Shown: one piece after another, positions 22,375 to 35,477 of the stretch
How the letters are laid out: each line of letters opens with the position of its first letter
Numbering within the stretch: position 1 is the first letter of the stretch
Source: Podochytrium sp. JEL0797
Taxonomy: Eukaryota > Chytridiomycota > Chytridiomycetes > Chytridiales > Chytriomycetaceae
DNA length: 64,000 nucleotides
Direction of reading: 5' to 3'
Assembly: GCA_027596195.1 (NCBI GenBank)
Contig: JADGJG010000005.1
Location: forward strand, 62,001 to 126,000
The notes under the pieces: model-generated
Databases searched by the model: none
Told to the model about the DNA's origin: nothing
The model's input: only the letters and a program-made list of their open reading frames with translations
Made by a program: the position numbers and the translations under genes

Positions 22375-23154
22375 TCAACTCTTGAAGATCTGACCGTTGC
22401 CCAGGTCCTCCGGAATCACTCCGCCGAGGCGATTGCAGCTCAGGGTCAGCGACTGCAGGCTGCATTCTGCGTTGAGTCGGGTTGGAATACGACCAGTGAG
22501 GAGGTTGTTCTGGAGCTCTACCACCCTCAATTTGGCGAAAGCGAACAGATTCGTTGGCACACGGCTTATGAGCTGGCTGTTCGCAAAATTACCCACTTCC
22601 AAGAATGTCATGAAGGCATCGAATTCGGAAGCGATTCCACCAGAGAACTGGTTGTGTGACGCGTTGAGGATTTTCAAACGCGGGTTGGTTGATGTAAATG
22701 ACGCGAACGGGAATGGACCCATAAGGGTGTTTTTGGTGATGTTGAGTTCGATGAGGTTAGCGAGTTTCCCGATGCACTCGGGGAATGCCCCTTCGAGCTT
22801 GTTGTTGTTGTTGTTGTGGGAGAGGAATTCGAGGTTGGTCAGTTCGCCGAGCTCGACGGGAACCAAGGCGAGACCGCACTCTCAGATGATAAGGCGTCTG
22901 AGGTGGGACGCGTATTTGATGGATGTTGGAATGGTTGGCGGGACCTCGTCAACACAACGCCAAAGATCCATGACGACAAGTGCGGTGACCTTCTTGTTCG
23001 TTCCGCAGTGTTTGAAGGCGGCAGTTTGGAACGCTGCGGGAAGGCAGCACAGAAGGTGGTTGAAGATGCGATTGGAGCGACCCATTTTGAATGCCTTCGG
23101 GCAACGGGCTGCGAAGGCCTCAATCACCTTGGGAACAACCACTCTTTCTTTCAA
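22375..23154 (-). pseudogene. LRR protein gene with in-frame stop
   Basis: One continuous frame on the minus strand is split by a TGA at about 22882-22884, between TSIKYASHLRRLII and ECGLALVPVELGELTNLEFL. The second part has plant-type LRRs (LRVVELQNNLLTGRIPTRL, LQSLTLSCNRLGGVIP). An expanded AAC run gives five or more consecutive Asn in one repeat. The upstream part has the layout seen before the LRRs in the gene at 4.2 kb. No splice sites remove the stop. It could be two expressed fragments, but a disabled paralogue is more likely. Confidence 0.6.
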
Positions 23155-23573
23155 TATTGATATTTTATGGGTGCCCTTTGCTTTGAGAAGGGTTGAAGAA
23201 GAATATCAACCATTTCAAGGGGGGGTAAAGGAGGGTGTCGCCGCCGAATTAACGCGTATATATCCCTCCAAAAATAGAATTTACCCCCTTGGCGGGGATC
23301 TGGCAAATGTGGGTCTGTCCAAGAGTACTTGGTAAAATTTGCCGCAATCGTGGCACGAATACAAAGCGTACATTGGTGCTTTTTTTGTTGCGCGGTTTTC
23401 CGATTTGGCTTCTCAACGCTGTACAATCACAAGTTATGTCCATGTATTGGTGAATAGATCCCTGTTTGCTTCCAAACTCGACCAATAACATGATTTCAAT
23501 GCTCCATGTTCGTTTGCCAAAACTCGTCAAAAATCATCGAAATCCCTCGCAACTGCGCACCATCGACAGTCTG

Positions 23574-24596
23574 ATGGACGCCACTCTCCTCGCCCTGCTC
23601 CAAAGCATCCAAACCCAACTGACCGAGTTGAAGACCCATCAGGATGCCCGAATTTCCCGCATGGAAACGGGATTCACCGAATCACAACGGACCCTCTTGC
23701 TCCAAACAACCAACATCTCGGCCATGGAGTCCCGCCTCGCATCGATTGAAGCCGCAGTCCATTCAGCGAGCAACTCGCTCGCTGCCAACTCGCTGGTCCT
23801 CGCCATCAACGCAAATCAACTCCAACAACCCCACAACACCCACCGCAAGTTCTTCACTCGCTTGACCGATGTTCCGCGTGAGATTTTGATCAAAATCCTG
23901 TCCTGGATCTCTCCCACGCAAGTCTTCAAGTATCGTCGGGTGTCCTCTGGGTTCGATGCGCTCTTGACCACAAAGCACTTTGCTGTCGTCAATTTGAGTC
24001 GCTTCCCACCTTCACCCGAAATATTGGAGTCTGACCCCCTTCACGTTATCTCGGATCTCGAAAAAGTCCTCTTCCTTGGTCCGCCCACATTCCAGGAGAT
24101 TTTTGTCGGATCTGAGATGAAGGGAATGACAGAGATGACTTGGTGGCATGGTCACGAGGATTGGAGAGCGCTGTGGAAAGACGAGAACGAGGTCCCTCGT
24201 TTCGAAATTCCTGCTGCAATTGGCCTGTGTTGTACTCTGGTCACCTTGGACCTGTCTTGTTGCGGACTGCGTGGATTCATCCCCGCACAGATTGGCCTTC
24301 TGGGATGCCTGACGAATCTCAACTTGTCCAAAAATCTCCTTGGTGGGAAGATCCCTGTCGAAATAGGAAGGCTGGTAAAACTGGTGGATATCGATCTGCG
24401 GATGAATATGCTCAGTGGAGACATACCTGTGGAACTGGGACAGTTGTCAAACTTGGAAATTCTTGACTTGTCACAGAATAATCTTAGCGGCGCAATACCG
24501 CAGGAGGTGGTGTTGTTGGAAAATCTGGCTGAGTGTATTCTTCATGGCAACTTTGGGTTGAGTTGCGATTTTGAATGGGAATTTTGGCCGCAATAG
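23574..24596 (+). CDS. F-box / LRR protein with N-terminal coiled coil
   Basis: Single exon, about 340 residues from the chosen Met. Residues 1-85 form a helical, probably coiled-coil segment (SIQTQLTELKTHQDARISR). An F-box follows (LTDVPREILIKILSWISPTQ), then a linker and four to five plant-type LRRs (LVTLDLSCCGLRGFIPAQIG, LEILDLSQNNLSGAIPQEV). Likely SCF substrate receptor by analogy; not proven. Paralogue of the gene at 4.2 kb with fewer repeats. An in-frame Met at 23466 would add 36 residues. Confidence 0.78.
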   Translation: MDATLLALLQSIQTQLTELKTHQDARISRMETGFTESQRTLLLQTTNISAMESRLASIEAAVHSASNSLAANSLVLAINANQLQQPHNTHRKFFTRLTDVPREILIKILSWISPTQVFKYRRVSSGFDALLTTKHFAVVNLSRFPPSPEILESDPLHVISDLEKVLFLGPPTFQEIFVGSEMKGMTEMTWWHGHEDWRALWKDENEVPRFEIPAAIGLCCTLVTLDLSCCGLRGFIPAQIGLLGCLTNLNLSKNLLGGKIPVEIGRLVKLVDIDLRMNMLSGDIPVELGQLSNLEILDLSQNNLSGAIPQEVVLLENLAECILHGNFGLSCDFEWEFWPQ

Positions 24597-24761
24597 AGTG
24601 TTGGAAAAATAGGTATATTTTGATTCTTCGACGCGAAGCGAGGAATTATTCCTCTTGCCTGTCCTTCGATATTTTCACACCACAGAAACGATGAAGATGG
24701 AAGGGATATAAATGTTGCGTCCAAGTTCTCGGCGCGTTCGTCGACTAAATCTTATCCGAAA

Positions 24762-25564
24762 ATGGACAGCGACCAGGCCTCGTTTCTCGACATCCACCCG
24801 TCGCTGACTCCCCCGCGCCCGTCCACCCACCCCTCCCTCTCCTCTCGAAATGCCACTCTCAACCCACGCCTTGTCCTCGATCCGCGCGCCCAAGACGTCC
24901 TGTCCCAGCATGACCACACCTATACCGAATCCACCAACCCCCTGGCCCATCCGCAGCTCCACTCATCGCTCGCCTTCAAACGCGACCTCGCAGAGATCGA
25001 AGCCATGCGCCCAACATCGCTGCGGATCCCCTCGCGGACCGTTAAGGCCGTGCAAACGAAGCTGACAAAGGTTGCGAAGCCCATTCGCGAAACAAACCCC
25101 ACTCACCACGACGCACCCCCACAGACCCTCACTACGTCCTTCAAACAATCCGAATTCACAGACCTCCCCCCGCTCGCAACCACCACCACAGCGCAACGCA
25201 CAGACCAACTCGCTCACCGAAAACTGCAACGCGCGAAATGCAGTGTGGATGATTCATGGAAGGCCGCGAGGAGAGACATGAAGCCCGTGCAATATTTAGA
25301 ACCGTTGAGTCGTTTGATTGTCTGATTTCTCCACGTTCCCGTCTGATTCCCTCCCCGCCGCCCGACGCGACTCGAAAATTCAACAGGAATCTGGCACAAC
25401 TCGAAACCGATGTCACAACCATTTCACTGCCTCCGAGGCTGTCCAAACGCCACCCTCAACCGTTCGAACCAACCCTCCAAATCAGCTCTGTCCCATTGAA
25501 TTTCGAGGACTCGCACTGCTTCGCGTTTTGGGAAACTCGCATTCGTGTTTCAGACTTCAAATGA
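24762..25564 (+). CDS. Hypothetical protein, Ser/Thr/Pro-rich
   Basis: I do not recognise this protein. The frame from MDSDQASFLDIHPSLTPP runs about 187 residues to a stop at 25325, rich in Pro, Ser, Thr and His, with a helical middle (FKRDLAEIEAMR). A possible intron (donor GTTGAGT near 25303, acceptor AACAG at about 25385) would join YLEP to NLAQLETDVTTISLPPRL and extend it to 25564, a more protein-like ending. Both ends are therefore uncertain. Confidence 0.4.
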
Positions 25565-25963
25565 AAATAAACTGCGTTGCTCGCGTTTATTTTTCCTTCT
25601 GTGTTCGACAGGCTGGTCATTTTCCTGGCCCCAGCTCTCTTATTCCAATATGAAATTGAACGCGTCATGCGACTTGTTGCAGTCTGCAGCTGAATCAACA
25701 AAATATTAAACTGCAGGCATTCGGTTTCGAGTTCCACGTGTCGAATAAGGAACGTGTGATGTATCGTCGAAAGGTTTTCGACGCGTGTACGTCGAGGTTT
25801 TCATATTGCCGCTTGCGCTCCAGGCAACAAGGTGCTTCTCATAATCTTCAAATTGCAATCGATAAAAATATCTGGCCTCGACAGAGAACCGAAAGACAAA
25901 AGGGAGGATCGCTCGCATCCCGACGCTTCCGAAAAAATAAGACGTGTTTCAGATCTCGCTCAA

Positions 25964-26315
25964 ATGAATGATTTTGCTTTCAATTCATTTTCATTCCAGA
26001 ACGGCGATTCACCTGTGAGTCAACCCGTCGCTCCTCCCCCCGTCGCGAAAGAGAGAGAGAGAAGTCTCGAGAGCCTCTTCGCGAGAGTCGAGCAAGCGAT
26101 TGACCGACAGGAATGGCTGGCGTTTCAGGTCCTTGTTGTCACCTCCCACCTCCGAGCAGACTTCCCTCCCCATTTCTTCTTCGCAGCTTCCACTTTCCAC
26201 ACTTCACCCTTCTCCATCCAACGCCCCGATAGCGAATCATCAAGCAATCTTCATCGGTTCTGTGACTCACTTGCGCCGGAGTCAGGCCATACCTCATACC
26301 AGATTACCAAAGTGA
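25964..26315 (+). CDS. Small hypothetical protein
   Basis: A first exon from MNDFAFNSFSFQNGDSPVSQ includes a helical stretch (SLESLFARVEQAIDRQEWLA) and meets a GTCCTT donor. A pyrimidine-rich acceptor (TTCTTCTTCGCAG) resumes in phase 0 and the frame ends at 26315, giving about 98 residues. No known domain. Weak support. Confidence 0.3.
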
Positions 26316-26400
26316 AAATTTTCACTTCCGAAAAATCGAAAAGTTAACCTTGCCCGGCATGGTCAGGATCACTGGAAGAAATCGGAAATCGTAGCAAAAT

Positions 26401-26472
26401 GCCGCCTGCGTGGATCGAACACGCTACCTCATGATCTTCAGTCATACGCTCTCCCAGATGAGCTAAGGCGGC
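26401..26472 (-). tRNA. tRNA-Phe (GAA)
   Basis: A 72-nt cloverleaf folds on the minus strand. Acceptor stem GCCGCCT pairs with AGGCGGC; the D arm is AGCTCATCTGGGAGAGC; the anticodon loop is CTGAAGA with anticodon GAA; the T arm is GCGTGTTCGATCCACGC. No intron and no encoded CCA, as expected for a eukaryotic nuclear tRNA. Confidence 0.95.
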
Positions 26473-26965
26473 TGAAGATTTATTTTATCGGTGCTAAAAG
26501 AGCGTGCGACTGATTTTGGAGCGATCCGAGTTGAAAGTTCATCAAAACGGGGGTTTGGGCGCGCGTATCGCTGCAGAATGATCTGGTGGATGCTTGTGTT
26601 GAGTTTGAGCACGATTGGTTGAGGCGCGCGCGAGCTGGAGGCAGAAGACTGAGTAAGGTTTGGAATTTTCGTGTCGAAATTTTTTTTACAAAAATGTGTG
26701 GTATGAATCGGATCCAATTTTTTTCGTCTGCTGTTCGAATCTCGAGGTTTTGCAAAAATAAAGAAGAAATTAGCGGCACAATTTTGACTCTAGCCCTCTC
26801 GATTCTTCCCTTTCCTCTGCGTCAGCAGCAACATCAAAGTGTGAAATTCCTTGTTTCAAAGCAAATCAAAGCGAATCGCGCCAGGGCTTATTTGGAGATG
26901 TTATTTCACTCATGTTACGCTTTCACGGCAGAGCCGGCATTTGTTTATTCCAAACAAAAAAACAT
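26473..26965. other. Intergenic, no gene recognised
   Basis: About 490 bp of AT-rich sequence between tRNA-Phe and the 3' end of the ZZ/EF-hand gene. One 127-codon plus-strand frame has no domain and unlikely composition. Confidence 0.4.
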
Positions 26966-29432
26966 CTAAAACACGGAGCCCAACGCTTCAAACCATTGTA
27001 AATACGAGTTATCCACTTCCACAGCTTTCCGAAACTCGTCGAGCGTGATGAAATCAGGATGCACAGCTCCAGCCGCAAGGAATCTAAATTCGCAAAACAA
27101 AAAAATCAGCTCCCCCAAAACCAACACCCACAAAATATCATTCAACACTCACGTTCGCTCCACCATCTCCTCAATCGCATCCTGACTCATGGCCTCAATC
27201 CCAGGCATCTCCTCCCCACCAGCACCCCCAGCACTCCACAACAACTCCTCAAACGGACTCGTCGGGCTGTGCAAGACAGCAGGCGTCTCCGCAAACGTCA
27301 CAGAAGTCGTGGAACTATTCGACCCTCCTCCTCTCTCATCGCGATAGACACTCCTCAACGACGCGTTTGATCGTCTCCGAAGCGCCTGCACCTCCTGCAT
27401 CGCCCGCGACCCGCGCGTCAACCCACCCCCTCCCGCATTCCCCGTCGTCGGAGTCACGAGGCTCGAACTCGGTCTGCGCCCTAGCGGCGGGAACGCGTAC
27501 CCGGTTGCCGAAAATATGGGACTTTCGAGCCCCCCGCGATCACTCCACGTTGGACTCGTGCTCCTCACCGTCCGCACAGGAGTCTGCGTCATAGACGTCT
27601 CCAACAGGGGAGGAGCAGGTGCCCCACCCTCAGTTCCAGAAGCACGTCCCTCGCTCTCCCGAATCGTGACAACCTTGGTCCCCGATGCAGGCACTTGCGC
27701 CCTCACATTAATCGTAAGTCCCGCACTCGCAGCGCCATGATTCCTCCCACTCGGTGACTCAGCCCCAAACCTCCACCTCCCACTTGTCTCCGACTCGGAA
27801 CTACCCCTCCGGTCTTTCCCGCCTCCCGCCCCCGCTGGTTCTCCACCGGAAGACGGAATCGGCGCGGTGAAACTCGCACTCACGGGTTTCGCGGCCTCGT
27901 CGTCGAATCCGTCCATCATGTCTTGTTCGACGGTTTTGACGTAGTCTCGCACGAGTTGCATGCTGAGGTAAAAGTAGGATTTGAACATTTTGTGGAGGGA
28001 TGCGCGCGTGATGGTGTTGGAAGACGTGAGGTCGTATCCGTTGAATGCGGCTGGTAGAAAAAAGTATCTGGTTGAGAAACGTGGGAATTGAATCGAGAAA
28101 ACGAGCCCCCAAACCTTCAATGCGCTCATCCAAACTGCCCTTAATCATGACCCCCAATCCTCGCACAAACTCTGCAAACGAAATCACTCCATCCGCGTCC
28201 GCATCGAAAAAGGCGAAAATGCGGTCCGTGATGAGATTGCGTTCCCGACCCAACGCGCCGAGACACAAGTCGAACGTTTCGCGTGAAATTCCGCCGGGTG
28301 TGGAGTCAGAAGGAGGAATGGTAGCAAGGGAGTGGAATTGTGTGAAGAGGGCTTCGAGCTCGATTTGTTCGACTGCGAAAAGATGTTCAGAGACGGAAAT
28401 GACGTTTCAAAAACTCACAATGCGACCCCTTCACCACTTTTTCCACCTCCTTTTCCCTATTCCATCCCGGAATCTCCAACCCCGGATACATGACGGGCGC
28501 ACCGCCACCCCTGAAGCTGCAGTGCGGCGGAAGAGGAATCCTGATTTTGGCAAACGCGTGCGTGGTCATGTGAGCGTCCTGCAAATTCTCGCACGACTCG
28601 CAGAGGTCATAATCAGGGCAATTAAGACAGTGGTATCTGATCCCACGGATGGGTTGGGAAGAACAGTGGTTGCAGGTGACTCCGCGATGGACGAATCCGT
28701 CTGAGTTGATTTTTGGTGTTATGTTTGCGTCGAAACCGGATTCGCCAAAACTCTGCGCGTTCAAACCCGCTCACCTCTTCGCGCCTGGTCCTCTGAAATA
28801 TGGTACAACAGCCCAACAAGACTTTTGCACTCCTCCACGCGGTCTTCATATCGCGTTTCACCCCCCTCCCGTTCCTCCATCTCCTCACCCTCATCATCAT
28901 CACTGGTGCCCGTATTTTCATCCCCAGTGTCCCTCCGCAACGCCACATCAATCTCGCGAATCAAATCGTCCAGTTCATCGGCAGGTCCCAAATCAGTCGT
29001 CGTCGGCGAAACGTAACTCGGCTGTTCTGATGCCGGAGAGACCACAACTGCATCCGATACGGCAGCCTCTGAGACGGAAGAGCGGTTGCTGGAGGAGACA
29101 AATACGCCTGCGCGGGCGGGGGGAAGGAGCGGGCTTTGGCGGGGAGTCACAGCGAGGACCCGTGGTTGTTGTTGTTGTTGTTGCTGTTGTTGTTGGTGGA
29201 GGAGGGAGAGGGAGGATTCGAGTTGGGCAAGGAGGTGGCGGGGCGAGGCACGGCGGGGTTGGGATGGTGATTGTTTTGGTGTAGGGGGTGGTTGTGGGGT
29301 GTGAAGCAGCTGACCCGCCGCGAGGCCGAGGAAGAGGAGGGTTAAGCTGCCAGTGAGGGGCCAGGTGGTGGCAGTCCAAAGGGCCGCAAAGAGGATCGAT
29401 GCGGAAAGCGCGACTTCAAAAGTCAGTTGCAT
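26966..29432 (-). CDS. Membrane-anchored ZZ zinc finger / EF-hand protein
   Basis: Exon 1 (29432-28775) encodes hydrophobic segments (LSASILFAALWTATTWPLTG, LLFLGLAAG), a polyGln run of ten or more and an acidic region. After a 74-nt phase-1 intron, a ZZ zinc finger follows (GVTCNHCSSQPIRGIRYHC, CPDYDLCESC). The next exon has a canonical EF-hand loop (FDADADGVISFAEF, all calcium ligands present) and the next a degenerate one (GYDLTSSNTITRAS). A long Ser/Gly/Pro-rich region with phospho-type sites then precedes a short C-terminal helical exon (ITLDEFRKAVEVD). The combination suggests a membrane-tethered calcium sensor that recruits partners through ZZ; I do not know a named orthologue. Confidence 0.75.
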
Positions 29433-29465
29433 GATATTTTCCGATCGAATATTTCTAAATTTTAT

Positions 29466-32184
29466 TCACAGCAACTCCTTGCACTGCTTCTCAATAAACT
29501 CCTTCAGCTGCACATTGCGTTGAGACAATTCGCGGTTCTCGACTCGCAACTGCGCGATGCATTCGTCTTTTTGGTGCAACGCGGCGGAAACGCGTGTTTC
29601 AAGACTAATCAAGGCAGATTCCTATTTTAACGCGTGAGCGGAGAGTATTGATGGGAAAGAATTACACTGAAATCGAAATAGTACCCAGCATACCTTGTCT
29701 TCGAAAGCGCGCTTGATTTCATCTTGATGCTGTTGAATCAACGTGTTGCAGGTTCCTCGGTGTTTTTGGATTTCAGATTTGAGTTGTTCTATCTGGGTTG
29801 TTTGATTCTGGATCGTGGTTTCGAATTCCCGTTCTGTTGGGTAAAAGCAACGCAGTTTTGTTTTCAGCAAGTGTGCAGCACTCGATTTAATACGTACTGA
29901 TTGAAGCCACCAACTCTTGTTCGCTCATACTCAAACGATGGAGCTCGGATTTTTGGTGCGTCAAGGTTGAATCCTAATACACCTTTTCAGATTGGGGCGA
30001 AAATCAAACACGAAACATGAAAATACCTTGGACATGCTCTCGTGTTGCGCATGCAGCAGCTTCTTTTGCAAGTCCCGCTTTTGCTCTTCTACAACTTGCA
30101 ACTGCGTTTGCGCTTCAAGGACGCGATCCAACGCAATGTTGTGTTTTTCTTGCAGCTGCCAAGGCAAGAAATGAAAGTGAGGGATTGAATCTTCGCGCAT
30201 GTACAACAACATTTTGTTACCTGCTTCGTTTCATCCGACATGTCGCTCTTGAGTTTCTCAATCTGCAATTGATACCGTTTGTGAATGTCGCCAGAAGAAG
30301 AGTTGGTTTCGCACTCCAGCCGTTCAACAATCAGTTCGAGCTCAGCATCACGTTCTTGCAGGAGTTTTTCTTTGAGTTGTTTCTGTAGTGGCGTCAGCCC
30401 CAGATCTTTCTTCGCACATAATACCACTACAAACCTCCCACGCCCGAATTTCCACCTCCTGCTTCCTCACCACGCGATCCTGCCACTCCTCCTTCTCCAC
30501 CACCAGTCTCTCCCTCATTTCTTGCATTTCTTGCGCATGTTTGCGTTTCACCGACTCCAATACCCCCGCCGCGTCCGATTGCGCCTTTTCCCTCTCGGCC
30601 CGGAGCGCGTCGAGTTCCTTTTTGTGTTGCAGTTGATCCGCGGCTCGAGTTTGGTGAAACGTTTCTTGTAGGTGTTGTTGTTGGTTTGCATGGTCCGCGA
30701 GGAGTTTACGTTTTTGTTGTTGGAACTGGATGGGCGAACCCGATTAGTTAGTTAATTGTACCGCGTGGACACAAGTCATAACTAGCTTTTCTTCCCGTTA
30801 CCTCCATTTCGTCACGTTCGAGCTGTTTTTGGTACCGGTGTCGACCAAACTCGCGTTCGTCTTCGCACGCCTTTTGGCGTTCGGCAATCATTTTTTCGCG
30901 CATTTGTTCCTGAAAGCGCATTCTATAAATATACTATGTGCTCCATAAAAGAAAGGGAAAGAGAGTATAACTCACCAGCTGTTGTTGAGACGAATCCACA
31001 ATCTGCCTCTTTTCGCGAATCAAATCCTCCTTGAATTTTTCTTCAACTTGTCTCAACTGAATCTTGTGTTGCTGTATACCAAAGAAAACGCAACTGAATT
31101 AAGGATAAGTTCCGAGAAACGTGAAACCAACAAACCGCAATCATTCGTTGAATCTCAGGCTCGAGCCCTTTGACTGTCTGATCTTTGATGCTTTTGGTTT
31201 TCTCTGCAATCCACTTGTCGCGCTTGATTTTCTCTGACGCAGACCACAATTCTCGTTGTTGTTTGACAGAGTGCAGGTGTTGGTCTTCTTGCATTTTGAT
31301 CTGTCGAGCCGAGGAATCCCCAAATCAGCATCCCAATACTTATTCCCAGCCTCACTTTACAAGAAAGATAAATCGAAAACCTTTTCCTTGAATGACTTTT
31401 CCATCGCGCGCGTTTCGTCCGTCAACGTTTCGCACTTTTTCGACAATTCGTTCTTTTCCGAAAGGAGCGTGTCAATGAATGCGAGATGCCGCTTGACCAC
31501 GTTTTCGAATTCTTTTCGTTGCGCTTGGAGACGCGTTTTGAGGGTCTTTTTGCTGAAAGAACGAGGGGGACGAGGGAAAAATATTCAGAAATCGGGGAAT
31601 TTCAACGCGAATGTGGATCTCTCACTATTCATCTGCTTGCACAGCGTTTGAATCCTTAAGGAGTAGTATTTCAGTTTGAAGGGAAGCAATGGTTTGGGTT
31701 TGATGGTCCAAGTCGCGTTGTTGCGTGGCGAGTTTGGCTTTGACTTCATCGAAAACGGCTAATTATTCGAAACGCGATATCAGTGAACAAGGTATTGGAA
31801 CTGTGCTGAAATCGCCCGCCATGCCTGGTTTGTATTCTTCGAGCGATACTGAAGGTGCAATTGATCGAGTTGCAGGAAGCGAAGGTGGCGGAGGGAGCGG
31901 ATTCATGGGCGGTTCATTTTGAGCATTCTTTAAGAGACTCAAGATTCGATCAATTCGTTGCGACGCGTGAACGTTGTATGATTCGAGACTGGTGGCATTC
32001 GCGCACGTGTTTGACAGGTCCGAAGATCTGCTGCTCCAGAAGTAAGGACCACCGGCTTTTACGGAATGCAACAGCCGGTAGAAGTCACTTACGAGTGATT
32101 GGATTCTGCGGCAGGCGCGATCATATTGTATGACGCGTCGGGAGCGGGTGTGATTGGAATTGAGTCGAACTCGGGGGAATTCAT
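29466..32184 (-). CDS. CEP131: CEP131/AZI1-like centriolar satellite protein
   Basis: Many short exons encode an almost continuous coiled coil. Characteristic blocks match CEP131/AZI1: ERQKACEDEREFGRHRYQKQ, QEMRERLVVEKEEWQDRVVR, LLQERDAELELIVERLE (compare RDKEIELVIHRLEADM), IQKHRGTCNTL and EFIEKQCKELL at the C-terminus. In animals CEP131 acts in centriolar satellites and ciliogenesis, so it fits an organism with a flagellum. The first exon is placed at 32184 (MNSPEFDSIPITPAPDASYN), followed by a phase-2 donor GTAAGT. An upstream exon beginning MIAKQRLSLAEEIRQAKH near 32305 is possible, but I found no clean splice joining it. Confidence 0.75.
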
Positions 32185-32347
32185 TTCGCGCAGGGCTTCC
32201 TATTTTGTATATATTCAGCCCCATTCACTTTCGTATTCGTAAGACTGGGAATGCTTTGCCTGTCGAATTTCCTCGGCCAAGGACAGCCGCTGTTTCGCGA
32301 TCATGTGTTGGCGGTCGAAAAAGTGACAGGATCGGAACCGAAAAAAA

Positions 32348-33173
<826 letters not shown>

Positions 33174-33286
33174 AGTGTTGGATAATCCGAATCCCCAAAT
33201 GCGCGGGAAGGAACCCTTTTAACAGGACGAATAAACAAATAAATGTCGCGTTTTTTTCTTTCGGGGAATCCGGATCATCGAAAGAA

Positions 33287-34055
33287 ATGGCCTCAAGCTT
33301 ACTCGCCCTCATTTCATCCGATCCCATTGGTGTCATTTCAAAGTCTTCTCTCTTGAGTCTCATTGTTGCCACTGCCATCCACGCCGTGTCACCTGTCAAA
33401 CGAGCAAAGAAAGTACGGGCAGCGAAGGAGCGTGCGCCAAACTGACCACCTCACAGACATCCATTTTCACCGATATCCTCCACGCCAACCTGCATGCAAT
33501 GATTGGAGTCGCTGCCCTTTATTTCCTCGCGATCCTGTTTGGTGCTCCGTTGACTCAGTTTCGTTCAATTTCCGCTCCTCGCTCTGGCACAAGGACATGA
33601 AGCTCACGCCATGAAGTTGTTTTCTGCATTGTTTAGAAAGGTAGAACGAACGTTGTGGACAGTCATCTGGGTTTCTTCTCTGTGTGTGTATCCCGCAGCG
33701 TTGCGAATGCATGCGGAAGGATTGCGATGGAGTCAAGTCGCGAAAGTATTCAGTAGGTGAGACATCATACCTTATTCGGGACATATAACGAGATGATGCG
33801 GGCGCTGTTGTGCCAATCTTCCGAGTTCTGACACGGTATAAACCAAACAGACCCACTCCGGCGATTCGCGTGATTCAGTACCGGATTCTCGGAACACTAA
33901 TTGGCGCGTGGGTTGGATGCTTCTGTCTCCCGTTGGATTGGAACGTGAAGTGGAAGCTGTATCCCATTCCCGTTGCCCTTGCGAGTGGGATGGGTGCAGT
34001 GATCGGGTTCGCGTTGGGGAACGGAGTGAACGCGGTGCAGAAGAAGCGTGCGTAA
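33287..34055 (+). CDS. GPI11: PIG-F/Gpi11, GPI-anchor ethanolamine phosphate transfer subunit
   Basis: Polytopic ER protein that stabilises the enzymes adding ethanolamine phosphate to GPI precursors. Four exons: MASSLLALISSDPIGVISKS...KRAKK; TSIFTDILHANLHAMIGVAA...LFGAPLTQ; KVERTLWTVIWVSSLCVYPA...KVFSR; PTPAIRVIQYRILGTLIGAW...KKRA. Family hallmarks are VxxLFGAPL in the middle and GTLIGAWVGCFCLPLDWNVK near the end, followed by a last membrane helix (PVALASGMGAVIGFALG). All splice phases close (2, 0 and 2 where needed). At about 190 residues it is slightly shorter than animal PIG-F, mainly at the N-terminus. Confidence 0.85.
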
Positions 34056-34231
34056 TATTTAAAAACGGAATATCATCCTGGCCACTCCAGGTCCAAAACA
34101 AACAACCAAAACGATGTTTTTTTTTCTTTTTGGTTCGTCGATTTTCTTTTCCCCAAAAACGCAAAAAGGCGAGTTGCTTCCCCTCCTGTCCAATCCTTGC
34201 GCCCGACTAACCCACCGCATCATCCGCACAG

Positions 34232-35318
<1,087 letters not shown>

Positions 35319-35477
35319 AAGGTTGCAAAATGATGTGCTGGGAGCAGTGGAGATTTTTTTGAATTTGTGCAAGTCCTGGCTGTGTTTCTTATTATAAACT
35401 CGTGCTTTTCTTCATTTTGATTCCTCTGAACGGAAGCCTCCGCGCTCAAATCCGAAAGTGAAAAAAATCATCTCGAA

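Noticed and set aside
29160..29200. TTG-repeat tract as a stand-alone microsatellite
   Set aside because: It is the polyGln-coding part of exon 1 of the ZZ/EF-hand gene, so it is described there.
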